From Proteus hauseri ATCC 700826 (GTDB lineage Bacteria; Pseudomonadota; Gammaproteobacteria; Enterobacterales; Enterobacteriaceae), in NCBI RefSeq assembly GCF_001654965.1, contig NZ_LXEV01000016.1:62001-126000 (forward strand): 64,000 nucleotides of DNA. Direction: 5' to 3'. The stretch's first letter is position 1, and every line of letters begins with the position of its first letter. Of this stretch, positions 41,092-52,063 are shown piece after piece. The notes below the pieces were generated by a model. The model was not told where the DNA came from and searched no databases. It was given only the letters and a program-made list of their open reading frames with translations. Position numbers and translations under genes: made by a program.

Positions 41092-41562
41092 ATGAACGTA
41101 ATCAAAGGTGTTGTCGCGGCGCAAAACGCACGCGTAGCAATTGCAATTGCCCGTTTTAATAATTTCATCAACGACAGCCTATTAGAAGGTGCGATTGATG
41201 CATTAGAACGCATTGGACAAGTTTCCTCTGAAAATATTACCGTCGTTTGGGTTCCAGGTGCTTATGAGCTACCGTTAACGGTTAAAGCGTTAGCAGAAAC
41301 CGACAAATATGATGCAGTTATCGCATTAGGTACTGTTATCCGTGGTGGAACCGCACATTTTGAATACGTTGCTGGCGAATGTAGTTCAGGCTTATCTCAA
41401 GTTGCAATGCAAAGTGAGATCCCTGTGACTTTTGGTGTTTTAACAACTGAAAGTATTGAACAGGCTATTGAACGCGCTGGTACTAAAGCGGGCAACAAAG
41501 GTGCTGAAGCAGCAATGACAGCACTTGAAATGATCAATGTACTTAAAGCCATAAAGGGCTAA
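41092..41562 (+). CDS. ribH: RibH (RibE), lumazine synthase
   Basis: A 156-residue 6,7-dimethyl-8-ribityllumazine synthase, the penultimate riboflavin enzyme, which forms an icosahedral shell (E. coli 156). Family blocks are [52 protein letters not shown] with the catalytic His, and [17 protein letters not shown]. It has an AGGAG ribosome site and is followed 28 bases later by nusB. Confidence 0.97.
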   Translation: MNVIKGVVAAQNARVAIAIARFNNFINDSLLEGAIDALERIGQVSSENITVVWVPGAYELPLTVKALAETDKYDAVIALGTVIRGGTAHFEYVAGECSSGLSQVAMQSEIPVTFGVLTTESIEQAIERAGTKAGNKGAEAAMTALEMINVLKAIKG

Positions 41563-41590
41563 TCATCTGTTTTAACTAAAGGGGAATTTT

Positions 41591-42004
41591 GTGAAACCTG
41601 CTGCTCGTCGTCGTGCTCGTGAGTGTGCTGTTCAGGCTATCTACTCATGGCAATTATCCGGAAATGACATCGCGGATGTGGAATTGGAGTTTTTATCCGA
41701 GCAGGATACCCAAGGTGTAGATATTGCTTACTTTCGTCAGCTTTTAGTGGGTGTTGCTATTAATGCAGCTCGTTTAGATAAGGCAATGGAACCTTATTTA
41801 TCCCGCCAATTGGAAGAGTTAGGCCAAGTTGAAAAAGCGATTTTACGTTTAGCAATGTTTGAACTTAGCTTCCGTGAAGATGTTCCTTACAAAGTTGCGA
41901 TTAACGAAGCGATTGAGCTGGCTAAGGTATTTGGTGCGGACGATAGCCATAAGTTTGTTAATGGCGTTCTTGATAAAGCGGCACCTGTTGTTCGTAAAAA
42001 ATAA
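41591..42004 (+). CDS. nusB: NusB, transcription antitermination factor
   Basis: A 137-residue all-helical RNA-binding protein (E. coli 139) that with NusE (S10) binds boxA of rRNA leaders. The N-terminal Arg-rich [20 protein letters not shown] and the C-terminal [27 protein letters not shown] block are diagnostic. It starts at GTG 41591 after AAAGGGG. A strong terminator follows before thiL. Confidence 0.97.
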   Translation: MKPAARRRARECAVQAIYSWQLSGNDIADVELEFLSEQDTQGVDIAYFRQLLVGVAINAARLDKAMEPYLSRQLEELGQVEKAILRLAMFELSFREDVPYKVAINEAIELAKVFGADDSHKFVNGVLDKAAPVVRKK

Positions 42005-42041
42005 CGTTATTCACGTTTCCTCTATGGTAAATCAATAATCC

Positions 42042-42064
42042 AAGGCCGGTATTTCCGGCCTTTT
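42042..42064 (+). terminator. terminator between nusB and thiL
   Basis: AAGGCCGG pairs with CCGGCCTT around TATTT, with a short T-run. thiL follows only 34 bases later, so read-through is likely to be used. Confidence 0.85.
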
Positions 42065-42097
42065 GTTTAATATGCTCTGCTTAATAGGGAATAGATA

Positions 42098-43084
42098 ATG
42101 CCTTGTGGTGAATTTGATCTTATCAAGCAATATTTCACTTCACAGCCTGTAAAGCGAAAGGATGTCAGTACGGGAATTGGCGATGATTGCGCAATCCTGA
42201 CGGTACCAGAAAAACAACAAATTGCGATTAGTACTGACACTCTTGTGAGTGGGATCCATTTTCTTCCGACTATCTCCCCTGAAGATCTCGCTTATAAAGC
42301 CCTTGCTGTAAATATTAGTGATATTGCTGCTGTTGGCGCCGATCCTTCGTGGGCCTCACTGGCATTAACGCTCCCTGATACTAATAGTGATTGGCTTGAG
42401 GCATTTAGCCGTTCTTTCTTTGCTTTAGCTGATTATTACGCCATCCAATTAATTGGTGGTGATACAACGCGAGGCCCATTAAGTTTAACAATAACCATAC
42501 AAGGGCTTGTTCCACAAGGAACTGCATTATTACGATCAGGTGCCAAGATTGGTGATTGGATTTATGTCACTGGAACATTAGGTGATAGTGCCGCTGGGCT
42601 TGCCATATTACAAAATAGATTACATCCAACCGCGCCAGCAAATCGTGATTACTTTGTTGCGAGACATTTACGGCCACAGCCTAGGCTATTGCAAGGACAG
42701 GCATTACGTCATTTAGCCACATCAGCGATAGATATTTCAGATGGCTTAATTTCTGATTTAAACCATATTTTATCGGCAAGTGGTTGCGGTGCTCGCCTTA
42801 ACTTAGATGCTTTACCTTATTCTGCGGCAATGAAAGAAGAAGTTAGCTCTGAGCAAGCTGAAATATGGGCGCTAAGCGGTGGTGAAGATTATGAATTATG
42901 TTTTACCGTGCCAGAAATTAACCGGGGTGCATTAGATATTGCACTTGCTCATACTGGTGCTGATTTTCACTGTGTAGGACAAATAATGCCAATTGCGGAA
43001 GGTATTCGTTATTTGCGTGATGGTAAAGAAGTACATCCTTCACTGAAAGGATTTGATCATTTTAGCGCAGAGAGCATTGATTGA
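42098..43084 (+). CDS. thiL: ThiL, thiamine-monophosphate kinase
   Basis: A 328-residue ATP-dependent kinase that converts thiamine monophosphate to the active diphosphate (E. coli 325). Motifs visible are [35 protein letters not shown] and [10 protein letters not shown] (nucleotide and Mg sites), and [13 protein letters not shown] in the second half. In E. coli thiL is followed by pgpA; here a terminator and then a convergent yjdM/rbs block follow and pgpA is absent. Confidence 0.97.
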   Translation: MPCGEFDLIKQYFTSQPVKRKDVSTGIGDDCAILTVPEKQQIAISTDTLVSGIHFLPTISPEDLAYKALAVNISDIAAVGADPSWASLALTLPDTNSDWLEAFSRSFFALADYYAIQLIGGDTTRGPLSLTITIQGLVPQGTALLRSGAKIGDWIYVTGTLGDSAAGLAILQNRLHPTAPANRDYFVARHLRPQPRLLQGQALRHLATSAIDISDGLISDLNHILSASGCGARLNLDALPYSAAMKEEVSSEQAEIWALSGGEDYELCFTVPEINRGALDIALAHTGADFHCVGQIMPIAEGIRYLRDGKEVHPSLKGFDHFSAESID

Positions 43085-43127
43085 ACTAATCAATAACTGT
43101 TGGTTAATAACTAAATAATTATTAAGT

Positions 43128-43152
43128 AAAAGGCGCTAATAAGCGCCTTTTT
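43128..43152 (+). terminator. terminator after thiL
   Basis: AAAAGGCGCT pairs with AGCGCCTTTT around a four-base loop, with T-runs possible on both strands. It probably serves both thiL and the convergent yjdM. Confidence 0.9.
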
Positions 43153-43209
43153 CAGGATCGTGATAACATCCAGATTAATTAAGCCAGATATTATCAGTAA
43201 CCTGCTATC

Positions 43210-43545
43210 TTAGTTTTTCTTAACAAATTCAGATTTTAACTTCATTTGCCCAAAACCATCAATTTTACAATCAATGTTATGGTCGCCTTCCACTAAACGG
43301 ATACCTTTTACTTTGGTACCAATTTTCAACATGGTCGAACTACCTTTTACTTTTAAATCTTTAATCACAGTCACTGCATCGCCATCGGCTAATAGATTGC
43401 CGTTAGCATCTTTAACCACTAATTCATCGCTTTCAACGACAGGCTCAGAATCATTCCACTCATGCGCACATTCAGGGCACACATACATTGCACCATCTTC
43501 ATAGGTGTATTCTGAATTGCACTTAGGACAAGAAGGTAATGACAT
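43210..43545 (-). CDS. yjdM: YjdM (PhnA-domain) zinc-ribbon protein
   Basis: A 111-residue protein, the same length as E. coli YjdM, historically called PhnA. The start is ATG 43545, giving [18 protein letters not shown] as in E. coli; the upstream frame to 43569 is unsupported. An N-terminal zinc ribbon (CPKC and CPEC, residues 6-28) is followed by a conserved beta-rich domain with [23 protein letters not shown]. The function is not established; the old link to phosphonate use is not supported. It is probably transcribed alone from a promoter near 43705. Confidence 0.95.
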   Translation of the reverse strand: MSLPSCPKCNSEYTYEDGAMYVCPECAHEWNDSEPVVESDELVVKDANGNLLADGDAVTVIKDLKVKGSSTMLKIGTKVKGIRLVEGDHNIDCKIDGFGQMKLKSEFVKKN

Positions 43546-43931
43546 AATAATACTCTCAAATTTTATCAAAATGGGGAGTGATAAATCATTTAAATACGAA
43601 TAACACTAGCCCAATAAATTAAAGAACACATTATCGTTTAAGAGTGAAAATCCCAAAGCAATGCCCAAAATGGGTCTGCATCAGATAATGCGAAAGGGCA
43701 ACAGTATAATAGATTTGATGAAAAATTTCATCCTTCACCAATTATGATGGCGCGAGTGAATAAAAAAGGATTAATATAGGGCGTTAAAGAAGAAATAAAG
43801 GCGAAGATTTATAGTTTTAAAAATTAACTAACAAGTTGATATTTAATGGTTATTTAAATAAATTTAATTAAAAATAAACGCCCCCAGATTAAAAGAGAGC
43901 ATCATCAATAATAGTGTTGATCTTCTTGTTC
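43546..43931 (-). promoter_or_regulatory. yjdM promoter and long leader
   Basis: About 385 bases without a gene. On the minus strand a TATACT -10 element (43703-43708) would give a leader of roughly 150 bases before yjdM, including a CCCATTTTGGG short palindrome. Left of rbsR the DNA is AT-rich, with no clear rbs terminator. Confidence 0.35.
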
Positions 43932-44939
43932 TTATTTTGTGAAATTGATCACTGAACCACGCTCAATAAGCTTCGGTGTAAGTACCAACACATTGGCTTT
44001 AGCATCGATATTTTCCATACGATGGAGTAATTGATTAACGGCAAGTTTACCTAATTCATCTTTTGGCTGATGAATCGTTGAAAGTGGTGGGATCATATAA
44101 GAAGCAAGATCAATATCGTCGTAACCCATCACCGAAATATCTTCAGGTACACGTAGTCCTTTTTGATAAATTGCCTGATAAGCGCCAACAGCCATTGCAT
44201 CATTACAGGTAAAAACTGCTTGTGGTAATTTAGCTAGTGAAAGTAATTTCTGCATGGCTGTTAATCCCCCCGCAAATTCGAAATCACTGGTTAAGACAAA
44301 TTCTTCACGGATAGGGAGTCCTGCTTTTTGCATTGCATTGTAATAGCCTTGTAGGCGATATTTTGCTGGTAATTTATCTTGAGGGCCTGCAATACAAGCT
44401 ATTTCAGTAAAACCTTTATCAATAAGGTATTGTGTTGCCATTTCGCCACCTAATAGTGAATTATCTTGAATAATATCTCCGCCATATTCAAATGGTGACC
44501 AATCCATCATTACCATAGGCAAACGAGGATAACGGCTAAGAACTTCGCTAGAAGGTGTGCGTGATTCAGTACACATCAACAATAAACCATCAACGCGTTT
44601 TTGTAACAATGTTTCAAGGCTGCTATCCATACGTTCATAGTCGCCTTCTGTGTTGCATAAAATTAAGCTGTAACCACGTTCATAGCAACTACGCTCAACC
44701 CCACGCACTACTTCAGCGTAGAATGGATTATTACTTGTTGTTACCAACATACCGATTGTATGTGTGCAGTTCATTTTTAAACTGCGTGCGAGTGCGGAAG
44801 GGGCGTAATTTAAAGATTCAATTGCATCATTGACCTTTTTACGAATGCCTTCACTGACATAACGGTTGTTATTGATAACATGTGAAACGGTTGATGTCGA
44901 AACGCCCGCTAAACGGGCGACATCTTTCATTGTTGCCAA
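43932..44939 (-). CDS. rbsR: RbsR, ribose operon repressor
   Basis: A 335-residue LacI/GalR-family repressor (E. coli 330). The N-terminal helix-turn-helix ([20 protein letters not shown]) and hinge ([10 protein letters not shown]) are followed by a ribose-binding-protein-like effector domain. Ribose is expected to release it from DNA. Operators of the expected AGCGAAACGTTTCGCT type occur at the head of the operon (49795-49810 and 49874-49885). It is the last gene, four bases after rbsK. Confidence 0.96.
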   Translation of the reverse strand: MATMKDVARLAGVSTSTVSHVINNNRYVSEGIRKKVNDAIESLNYAPSALARSLKMNCTHTIGMLVTTSNNPFYAEVVRGVERSCYERGYSLILCNTEGDYERMDSSLETLLQKRVDGLLLMCTESRTPSSEVLSRYPRLPMVMMDWSPFEYGGDIIQDNSLLGGEMATQYLIDKGFTEIACIAGPQDKLPAKYRLQGYYNAMQKAGLPIREEFVLTSDFEFAGGLTAMQKLLSLAKLPQAVFTCNDAMAVGAYQAIYQKGLRVPEDISVMGYDDIDLASYMIPPLSTIHQPKDELGKLAVNQLLHRMENIDAKANVLVLTPKLIERGSVINFTK

Positions 44940-44943
44940 GGTT

Positions 44944-45876
44944 TTATGCTCGCTCTGCTAAAAAAGATTCAATTTCATCTCGCCAAGGTACTGATGATTG
45001 GGCTCCGTGGCGTGTTACGGCAATTGCGGCAGCAGCATGTGCGAAACGGATAGCTTCAATGGAAGATTTACCTTCTAGTATTGCAGCCACAAATGCGCCA
45101 TTAAATGTATCACCTGCGGCGATGGTATCAACAGCTTCTACACTAAAACCAGGAATAATCGTTCCTTTCCCTTGTTCACTAAACCAAACTCCACGGCTAC
45201 CTAAGGTTATAAGAACCTGTTTAATTCCTTTGCTATGTAATACTTCTGCTGCTTTTGCGGCGCCTGATTCATCATGCACAGAAATACCTGTTAATATTTC
45301 TGCCTCTGTCTCATTTGGCGTAATAACATCAATAAAACTCAGAAATTCATCCGACAAAGGCAGTGCGGGGGCTGGGTTTAAAATTACTTTTGTTTGATGT
45401 GATTTAGCTAATTTTGCCGCGGCAAATACGGTATCTAATGGAGATTCTAGCTGCATTAATAGCGCATCAGCATGCTCAATGGCATGGTGATACTGTGTGA
45501 AATGAGCCGGGGTTAACGCTGCATTTGCACCAGCACTAATACTAATAACGTTTTCGCCTTGTTCATTAACCAATATCATTGCAACACCTGTTGGTGTTTC
45601 TGGGATAATACTGATGGCATAGGTTTGAATATTATCCGTTTTTAATTGAGCAATGATATCGCTACCAATAGAATCATCACCCACACAGGCGATAAATAAG
45701 GTATCAGCACCACTGCGGCCACAAGCAACAGCTTGATTAGCACCTTTACCGCCAAAGGCAATTTTGTAGTGATGACCAATAATTGTTTCACCAGGCTTAG
45801 GAAATTGTGAAATATTCATAATGTGATCAACATTAATGCTACCAAGTACAGCAAGGCGAGGTGTTGTCATAGCCAT
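44944..45876 (-). CDS. rbsK: RbsK, ribokinase
   Basis: A 310-residue PfkB-family sugar kinase that phosphorylates ribose at O5 with ATP (E. coli 309). Family signatures are the N-terminal [25 protein letters not shown] and the C-terminal [18 protein letters not shown], which contains the catalytic Asp. It follows rbsB after a 71-base gap with an intercistronic hairpin and precedes rbsR by four bases. Confidence 0.97.
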   Translation of the reverse strand: MAMTTPRLAVLGSINVDHIMNISQFPKPGETIIGHHYKIAFGGKGANQAVACGRSGADTLFIACVGDDSIGSDIIAQLKTDNIQTYAISIIPETPTGVAMILVNEQGENVISISAGANAALTPAHFTQYHHAIEHADALLMQLESPLDTVFAAAKLAKSHQTKVILNPAPALPLSDEFLSFIDVITPNETEAEILTGISVHDESGAAKAAEVLHSKGIKQVLITLGSRGVWFSEQGKGTIIPGFSVEAVDTIAAGDTFNGAFVAAILEGKSSIEAIRFAHAAAAIAVTRHGAQSSVPWRDEIESFLAERA

Positions 45877-45911
45877 TATCCTTGTGGAAAACGTTTTTAA
45901 TGATTAAAGCT

Positions 45912-45937
45912 GCCACGAAGCGAAAAAACTTCGTGGC
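45912..45937. terminator. hairpin between rbsB and rbsK
   Basis: GCCACGAAG pairs with CTTCGTGGC around an eight-base A-rich loop, 11 bases past the rbsB stop. There is no T-run on the minus strand. A processing or stabilising hairpin could keep the binding protein in excess over kinase and repressor. Confidence 0.6.
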
Positions 45938-45947
45938 ATAATTTTTG

Positions 45948-46838
45948 TTATTTTTTGATAACTAATTCAAGCTCAACAGGGATTGTTGCATCCACCTTTT
46001 CGCCTTTTAGAATTTTATCTGCGGTTTGGATCCCGATAATACCAATTTGATCAGGGCGTTGTGCTATCGTTGCACCTAAAACGCCACGATTAACGGCTTT
46101 AATGCCATCATTAGTACCATCAAATCCAATGACTAACACATCAGTGCGGCCCGCAGTTTGTAGTGCTCGCAATGCACCTAATGCCATTTCATCATTTTGA
46201 GCAAATACGGCTTGAACAGCAGGGTAGGCTGTCAGTAAGTTTTGCATCACATTAAGACCTTTAGTGCGGTCGAAATCAGCAGGTTGGCTTGCTAATACAT
46301 TGATTTTATGTGCATCAACCGCTTGCTTAAAGCCGTCACCACGTTCACGTGAAGCTGAAGTTCCTGTGATCCCTTCTAGTTGGATCACTTTGGCATCATT
46401 TCCTATTTTATCAGCAATATAATCGCCCGCCATTTTACCGCCGAGGCGGTTATCAGAAGCCACATGACTTACCACATCGCCTTTGTTTGCAACACGGTCT
46501 AACGTGATAACAGGAATATTGGCTTTGTTCGCCATAATTACCGCGTTACCCACCGCATCAGAATCTGTTGGGTTAATCAGCATTAAACGAGTGCCTTTTA
46601 CTGTTAAATCTTGCACGTTAGCAAGCTCTTTGGCTGGATTATCCATCGAATCGAGCACCACTAAATCGTAACCTAAACGGTTAGCCTCTTTCTGAGCACT
46701 GTCTTTCATGGTGACAAAGAAAGGATTATTTAGTGTGGAAATAACAAGCGCGATAGATTCTTTTGCAAAAGCATTGGCGCTGATTGTGGCGCTAAGTGCA
46801 ACAACAGAAAGAAGTGTTGCCATCTTTTTTAGTTTCAT
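45948..46838 (-). CDS. rbsB: RbsB, periplasmic ribose-binding protein
   Basis: A 296-residue binding protein, the same size as E. coli RbsB. The signal peptide ([20 protein letters not shown], then ANAFA) is cleaved before KESIALVIS. Ligand-pocket segments [32 protein letters not shown] and [16 protein letters not shown] are conserved. It delivers ribose to the RbsAC transporter and is likely the most abundant product of the operon. Confidence 0.97.
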   Translation of the reverse strand: MKLKKMATLLSVVALSATISANAFAKESIALVISTLNNPFFVTMKDSAQKEANRLGYDLVVLDSMDNPAKELANVQDLTVKGTRLMLINPTDSDAVGNAVIMANKANIPVITLDRVANKGDVVSHVASDNRLGGKMAGDYIADKIGNDAKVIQLEGITGTSASRERGDGFKQAVDAHKINVLASQPADFDRTKGLNVMQNLLTAYPAVQAVFAQNDEMALGALRALQTAGRTDVLVIGFDGTNDGIKAVNRGVLGATIAQRPDQIGIIGIQTADKILKGEKVDATIPVELELVIKK

Positions 46839-46879
46839 AATATAAATTCCTGTCGGGTTCGGATTAAGAGAAAAGAGCG

Positions 46880-47845
46880 TTATTTTTTGTTATCTACCAA
46901 AACAGCAAGTAATATGACGACTGCTTTTACTATCATTTGATAATTTGATGATATACCTAATAAATTCAGTGCGTTATTTAGAAATCCTAAAATTAAAGCC
47001 CCAATCAACGTACCGATAATGCGACCTTTACCACCAGCCAAACTCGTGCCACCAAGCACAACGGCGGCAATAGCATCAAGTTCATAACCATTACCGGCCA
47101 TTGGCTGCGCTGATGAGAGGCGTGCAACTTCGATAACACTCGCAAGAGCGGCTAATAAACCACATAAGGCATAAACGGCAATTTTAATTTTATCGACGCT
47201 AATTCCCGATAAACGTGTTGCAGATTCATTGCCCCCAAGAGCATAGATATAGCGACCTAAACGGGTGTGATGTAATAAATACCAAGCAGCTAAAAAGACT
47301 ATCATCATTAACCAGATAGGGGTTGGAATACCAAAAGGACGTCCAATACCAAACCAGCTAAAAAGATCCGCATTATCGCTAAAGCCGGTATTTATTGGAC
47401 TACCATCGGTATAAACACGCGTAACACCACGTAGCAATAACATCATCACTAAGGTAGCAATAAAAGCTTGTACCTTACCTTTAGCAACGATAATGCCTGT
47501 AACACCACCTATTGCTGCACCAAGTGCTAATGCACCAACAACTGCGACCATCGCATTGACATCCGCACTGACCATAGAAGCAGCAACAGCACCGGTTAAT
47601 GCCAATAATGAGCCAACAGATAAATCAATACCGGAGGTTAAAATGACTAATGTCATGCCTACAGCCATAATGGCGTTAACCGAGGTTTGTTGTAGAATGT
47701 TGAAAATATTGTTTAAAGTGAAAAAATTTGGGCTGAGTGTAGAAACCACAACAATCAAAATCAGTAATGCAATTAGTGATTTTTGCTCTAGCAACCAAGC
47801 TTTAGAAAACCAGCGTTTTGACGCTGGCATTGAATTAGTACTCAT
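46880..47845 (-). CDS. rbsC: RbsC, ribose ABC transporter permease
   Basis: A 321-residue inner-membrane permease with about ten hydrophobic helices (E. coli 321). Conserved family stretches are [20 protein letters not shown] and the coupling region [17 protein letters not shown], which contacts the ATPase. The ATG follows the rbsA stop by one base, and rbsB begins 41 bases later. It forms the membrane channel of the RbsABC importer. Confidence 0.97.
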   Translation of the reverse strand: MSTNSMPASKRWFSKAWLLEQKSLIALLILIVVVSTLSPNFFTLNNIFNILQQTSVNAIMAVGMTLVILTSGIDLSVGSLLALTGAVAASMVSADVNAMVAVVGALALGAAIGGVTGIIVAKGKVQAFIATLVMMLLLRGVTRVYTDGSPINTGFSDNADLFSWFGIGRPFGIPTPIWLMMIVFLAAWYLLHHTRLGRYIYALGGNESATRLSGISVDKIKIAVYALCGLLAALASVIEVARLSSAQPMAGNGYELDAIAAVVLGGTSLAGGKGRIIGTLIGALILGFLNNALNLLGISSNYQMIVKAVVILLAVLVDNKK

Positions 47846-47846
47846 A

Positions 47847-49355
47847 TCAAACTCCTACCTCTGCGCCATATTGTTTGCCAACCGCAGCCGCCATTAGCAT
47901 CTCTTGTGTGACATTGTGAGCTGAAAATTCGCCACTAATACGCCCCTCATGCATGACTAAAATGCGGTCACTCATCCCCATTACCTCAGGCATTTCTGAA
48001 GAAATTAAGATGATACTTAATCCTTCTTGTTTGAATTTATTTATTAGCTGATAAATCTCTTTTTTCGCACCAACATCGACACCACGAGTTGGTTCATCAA
48101 GAATGAGTACTTTAGGACGAGTCATTAAGCCTCTGGCAATAGCAACTTTTTGCTGGTTTCCTCCTGAGAGAAAACCAATGGTTTGATCCATCGACGGTGT
48201 TTTTATATTGAACAATTTAATAAAATCACCCACAGTAAGTTGCTCTTCTTTATGGTTAAGCACACTCATTGAATTACTAAAATAGCGCAGGGCGGTTAAT
48301 GACATATTTTCTTTAACTGACATACCAAGTACTAAGCCATCGCGTTTTCTATCTTCAGAAATATAAACGATACCTTGTTCAAGACCTTCAGCAGGTTTGG
48401 TTATTTGGCAAGGTTTGCCATCTAATTCAACAGTGCCGTTAGTTTTTGTTAATGCGCCGTAGATGATTTTCATTAATTCAGTACGACCAGCACCCATTAA
48501 TCCTGAAATACCTAAAATTTCATTTTCATGTAATGAAAAACTGACGTCATGCACATCTTTGCCACTTAAATTAATGACATTAAGTTTAGTTTTTCCTAAA
48601 GGGATATTAATGCGGGGGTATTGCTCTTCTAATTTTCGGCCTACCATCATTTCAATTAAGGTATCTTCTTGTAATGAAGCAACGGTTTTTTCGCCGATAA
48701 ATTGCCCATCACGTAGCACCGTAACATCGTCGCAAATTTCAAAAATTTCTTTTAAACGGTGAGAGATGTAAACAATGCCGCAACCTTGATTTCTTAGCTC
48801 TCTAATTACGCTAAAAAGAGATTCAGTTTCTGTATCAGTAAGCGCATCGGTTGGTTCATCCATGATGATAACGTTAGACTCAAAACTAAGTACTTTGGCA
48901 ATTTCAACCATTTGTTGATCACCAATTGATAATTCAGATACTAAACGGTGGCTGCTATATGAGAGGTTTAATCGGGCTAAAAGCTTATCAGCTTCTGCGT
49001 ACATTTTTTTCCAATCAATAGCGCCAAAAGCGCGAGTAAACTCACGACCTAAAAAGATATTTTCAGCAATGGTGAGTTCAGGAATTAGATTAAGCTCTTG
49101 ATGAATAATACCAATACCCGCTTCTTGAGATGATTTTGGACCATTGAATGAACAATTATTTCCTTGATAAATGACTTCACCCGCATCTTTTTTATAAATA
49201 CCGGTTAGTACTTTCATTAATGTAGATTTACCTGCACCATTTTCCCCGACAAGAGCCATGACTCGCCCTGGGTAAATGCGCAATGTTGCTCCTGATAAGG
49301 CTTTTACGCCAGGAAATGACTTATCAATATCTTTGAGTTCAAGTAAAGGTTCCAT
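47847..49355 (-). CDS. rbsA: RbsA, ribose ABC transporter ATPase
   Basis: A 502-residue protein with two fused ABC domains (E. coli 501). The first has Walker [15 protein letters not shown], signature [15 protein letters not shown] and Walker [13 protein letters not shown]. The second has a degenerate Walker A ([14 protein letters not shown]), the signature [15 protein letters not shown] and Walker [15 protein letters not shown]. This pattern is typical of sugar importers. It starts eight bases after rbsD. Confidence 0.97.
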   Translation of the reverse strand: MEPLLELKDIDKSFPGVKALSGATLRIYPGRVMALVGENGAGKSTLMKVLTGIYKKDAGEVIYQGNNCSFNGPKSSQEAGIGIIHQELNLIPELTIAENIFLGREFTRAFGAIDWKKMYAEADKLLARLNLSYSSHRLVSELSIGDQQMVEIAKVLSFESNVIIMDEPTDALTDTETESLFSVIRELRNQGCGIVYISHRLKEIFEICDDVTVLRDGQFIGEKTVASLQEDTLIEMMVGRKLEEQYPRINIPLGKTKLNVINLSGKDVHDVSFSLHENEILGISGLMGAGRTELMKIIYGALTKTNGTVELDGKPCQITKPAEGLEQGIVYISEDRKRDGLVLGMSVKENMSLTALRYFSNSMSVLNHKEEQLTVGDFIKLFNIKTPSMDQTIGFLSGGNQQKVAIARGLMTRPKVLILDEPTRGVDVGAKKEIYQLINKFKQEGLSIILISSEMPEVMGMSDRILVMHEGRISGEFSAHNVTQEMLMAAAVGKQYGAEVGV

Positions 49356-49362
49356 ATTTCCC

Positions 49363-49782
49363 TCAGAAGGTCACGCCGGAAAACAGTACGATATTGGCAT
49401 AAGGTGAGCATTCACCCGTTCTGATTACTGCTTTATTTTTAGGTAGTTGCTTTTTAAATTCTTCATGGGTGACATAAAAAATCGCAATGGAGTTTTTTTG
49501 TTGTTGTTCTAATAAATGCAGATAAGTTGTGATTTCACTTAATAAAATGGGATTTATGCTTTTGATTTCTTCAGCCAACATAACCGCTTCAATTTGCATT
49601 TCATGGGTTATGGTTTGTAAGACGGATATAAAATCAGGGATCCCTTGAGTTAATGCAAGGTCAATACGCTCAACGCAGGAGGGAATAGGTAATCCAGCAT
49701 CCGCAATAGTTATTCTATCTGTATGGCCAAGACATGAAATAACCGTAGAAATATGGCTATTTAGTAATACCCCTTTCTTCAT
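49363..49782 (-). CDS. rbsD: RbsD, D-ribose pyranase
   Basis: A 139-residue ring-shaped enzyme (E. coli 139) that interconverts pyranose and furanose ribose so that ribokinase can act. The N-terminus [20 protein letters not shown] contains the catalytic His 20, followed by [14 protein letters not shown]. It is the first gene of the operon, with a very strong GAGGAGGAAG ribosome site directly next to the RbsR operator. Confidence 0.97.
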   Translation of the reverse strand: MKKGVLLNSHISTVISCLGHTDRITIADAGLPIPSCVERIDLALTQGIPDFISVLQTITHEMQIEAVMLAEEIKSINPILLSEITTYLHLLEQQQKNSIAIFYVTHEEFKKQLPKNKAVIRTGECSPYANIVLFSGVTF

Positions 49783-49794
49783 TTCTTCCTCCTC

Positions 49795-49810
49795 AGCGAA
49801 ACGTTTCGCT
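49795..49810. promoter_or_regulatory. RbsR operator 1
   Basis: AGCGAAACGTTTCGCT, a perfect 16-base palindrome essentially identical to the E. coli rbs operator. It lies between the promoter and the rbsD ribosome site. Confidence 0.88.
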
Positions 49811-49873
49811 ATGCATATACTAGAAAATAAAAGGTAGAAAACAAGCAGGAGTTATTTGAATTGTGAGCGAGAT

Positions 49874-49885
49874 CGAAACGTTTCG
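49874..49885. promoter_or_regulatory. RbsR operator 2
   Basis: CGAAACGTTTCG, a second exact copy of the operator core, about 77 bases upstream of operator 1. It suggests repression by looping or by blocking CRP/RNA polymerase. Confidence 0.7.
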
Positions 49886-50084
49886 TTAGCAAGCAAAAAG
49901 AAAGGAAAATCTAACTAATTGAAAAAATTAACGCTGAATGGATTCAACTTTAAATATGATTTTCTATTGTGATTATTGCTAGTGGTATTATATTTTATGT
50001 CGGTTATTAAGAATTAATTATTACAATACTAGAGGGTAATTTTTTAAAAGAAAGTTAAAGGAGAAGTGGCTAAGATTTTAATTA

Positions 50085-50113
50085 GTCGCTCCTATTTATG
50101 AAATAGGAACGAC
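50085..50113 (-). terminator. hairpin after dxs
   Basis: An imperfect stem pairs GTCGCTCCTATTT with AAATAGGAACGAC (one mismatch) around ATG, 17 bases past the dxs stop. The minus-strand tail is AT-rich but lacks a pure T-run. Confidence 0.55.
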
Positions 50114-50129
50114 TTTTAAAGCTTATGAA

Positions 50130-51998
50130 TCAATTTATTAGATTATAAGTGATAATGGATTCTTCAATGCCTTTAGCATCAAGTTTTAAATCTGCTCTGA
50201 TCTCTTCTTGTCCACCTTGTGGTACAAAAAGATCAGGAATACCTAAGTTTAAGACCGGTACTAAGCAACGTTCTTGCATTAGTAGTTCATTAACACCGCT
50301 ACCAGCTCCACCCATAATTGCGTTTTCTTCTAGCGTAACAAGTGTATCGTGTTGTTGTGCTAATGACCGAATAAGTGATTTATCGAGTGGTTTAATAAAG
50401 CGCATATCCACAACTGTTGCATCAAGTTTTTCTGCTGCTTTTAAGGCTTCTGGAAGTAGTGTACCGAAGTTAAGAATAGCAATACCTTTACCTTGGCGAC
50501 GAATAATGCCTTTACCAATTGGTAATGTTGAAAGAGGCTGTAACTCAGCGCCAATACTTGAGCCTCTTGGATATCGAACAGCGACAGGGCCTTCTTGATA
50601 CTGATACCCAGTATGAAGCATTTGGCGACATTCGTTTTCATCACTTGGTGCCATTATGACCATATTAGGTATACAACGTAAGAATGAGAGATCAAAAGCA
50701 CCTTGGTGAGTTTGACCATCAGCACCGACAATTCCACCCCGATCAATAGCAAAAAGAACGGGTAATTTTTGGATGGCAATGTCATGGATAACTTGGTCGT
50801 AAGCACGCTGTAAAAAGGTTGAGTAAATAGCCACTACAGGTTTATAACCACCTATAGCTAAACCTGCGGCAAAAGTCACTGCATGTTGCTCTGCTATCGC
50901 TACATCAAAATATTGCTCAGGGTACTCTTTAGAGAAGCGTACCATGCCTGAGCCTTCGCGCATTGCAGGGGTAATTGCCATTAATTTAGGATCAGTGGCT
51001 GCTTCTTCACATAACCATTCACCAAAAATTTTGGAGAATGTTGGACGTGCATTAGGGGTTTTAGGTAGTGTCCCTGTTTGTGGATCAAATTTAGGTACTG
51101 CGTGCCAGCTAATTGGGTCTCGTTCTGCTGGCGCATAACCACGACCTTTCTTGGTCATAATATGCAGTAATTGAGGGCCTTTTAAATCACGCATATTGGT
51201 TAATGTTTGTACCAATGCGATGACATCATGACCATCAACAGGCCCAATATAATTAAAGCCCAATTCTTCAAACATGGTGCCGGGAACCACCATGCCTTTA
51301 ATGTGTTCTTCAGTTTTTTTCAGTAATTCTTTAATTGGCGGAATACCAGAAAAAACTTTTTTCCCACCTTCGCGTAAGGTGGTGTACAGTTTGCCTGAAA
51401 GTAGTTGTGCTAGGTGATTATTTAGCGCACCTACGTTTTCTGAAATTGACATCTCATTATCGTTAAGCACAACCAACATATCTGGTTCAATATCACCCGC
51501 ATGATTCATTGCTTCAAAAGCCATACCTGCGGTGATTGCACCATCACCAATAACACAGACTGTTTTTCTGCCTAGATTTTCTTGTTCGGCTGCAACAGCC
51601 ATTCCAAGACCCGCACTAATAGAGGTAGATGAGTGACCGACACAAAGTTTGTCATATTCACTCTCTTCGCGCCAAGGGAATGGATGTAAACCATTTTTTT
51701 GGCGAATAGTATCAATACGATCACGGCGACCTGTTAAGATCTTATGCGGGTAGGCTTGGTGTCCCACATCCCAGATAAGGTTATCAAAAGGTGTTTTATA
51801 GACATAATGAAGGGCAACGGTTAACTCAATAGCACCTAAACCTGAGGCGAAGTGACCACTTGAGCGGCTGACACTGTTAAGAAGAAATAGCCTTAGCTCA
51901 TCACAGAGTTTGGGTAAACTCTCTTTTGGTAAAAGGCGCAAATCTTCAGGAGTATCAACTAACGCCAGTGTGGGATATTTTTCGATATCAATGCTCAT
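50130..51998 (-). CDS. dxs: Dxs, 1-deoxy-D-xylulose-5-phosphate synthase
   Basis: A 622-residue thiamine diphosphate enzyme (E. coli 620) that condenses pyruvate and glyceraldehyde 3-phosphate, the first step of the MEP isoprenoid route. The cofactor motif is [18 protein letters not shown], with [15 protein letters not shown]. The transketolase-like half has [15 protein letters not shown] and [20 protein letters not shown]. It is the last gene of the xseB-ispA-dxs cluster, 65 bases after ispA, in the E. coli order. Confidence 0.98.
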   Translation of the reverse strand: MSIDIEKYPTLALVDTPEDLRLLPKESLPKLCDELRLFLLNSVSRSSGHFASGLGAIELTVALHYVYKTPFDNLIWDVGHQAYPHKILTGRRDRIDTIRQKNGLHPFPWREESEYDKLCVGHSSTSISAGLGMAVAAEQENLGRKTVCVIGDGAITAGMAFEAMNHAGDIEPDMLVVLNDNEMSISENVGALNNHLAQLLSGKLYTTLREGGKKVFSGIPPIKELLKKTEEHIKGMVVPGTMFEELGFNYIGPVDGHDVIALVQTLTNMRDLKGPQLLHIMTKKGRGYAPAERDPISWHAVPKFDPQTGTLPKTPNARPTFSKIFGEWLCEEAATDPKLMAITPAMREGSGMVRFSKEYPEQYFDVAIAEQHAVTFAAGLAIGGYKPVVAIYSTFLQRAYDQVIHDIAIQKLPVLFAIDRGGIVGADGQTHQGAFDLSFLRCIPNMVIMAPSDENECRQMLHTGYQYQEGPVAVRYPRGSSIGAELQPLSTLPIGKGIIRRQGKGIAILNFGTLLPEALKAAEKLDATVVDMRFIKPLDKSLIRSLAQQHDTLVTLEENAIMGGAGSGVNELLMQERCLVPVLNLGIPDLFVPQGGQEEIRADLKLDAKGIEESIITYNLIN

Positions 51999-52063
51999 GT
52001 GATGCCTATTAATTAATCACTTAAATAGGGAAAGAACAGGTAAGCTGCTCTCTTTATTTTTTA

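Larger units (their letters stand above)
49783..50129 (-). promoter_or_regulatory. rbs promoter region
   Basis: About 350 bases between dxs and rbsD. It contains two RbsR-type operators about 77 bases apart, a CRP-like half-site (TGTGA at 49862-49866) between them, AT-rich -10-like elements near 49815-49835 and, at the far end, the dxs hairpin. The layout suits repression by RbsR with CRP activation. Confidence 0.65.

Noticed and set aside
43570-43931. Small gene between rbsR and yjdM
   Set aside because: Only very short frames with no ribosome site or family pattern in any frame.
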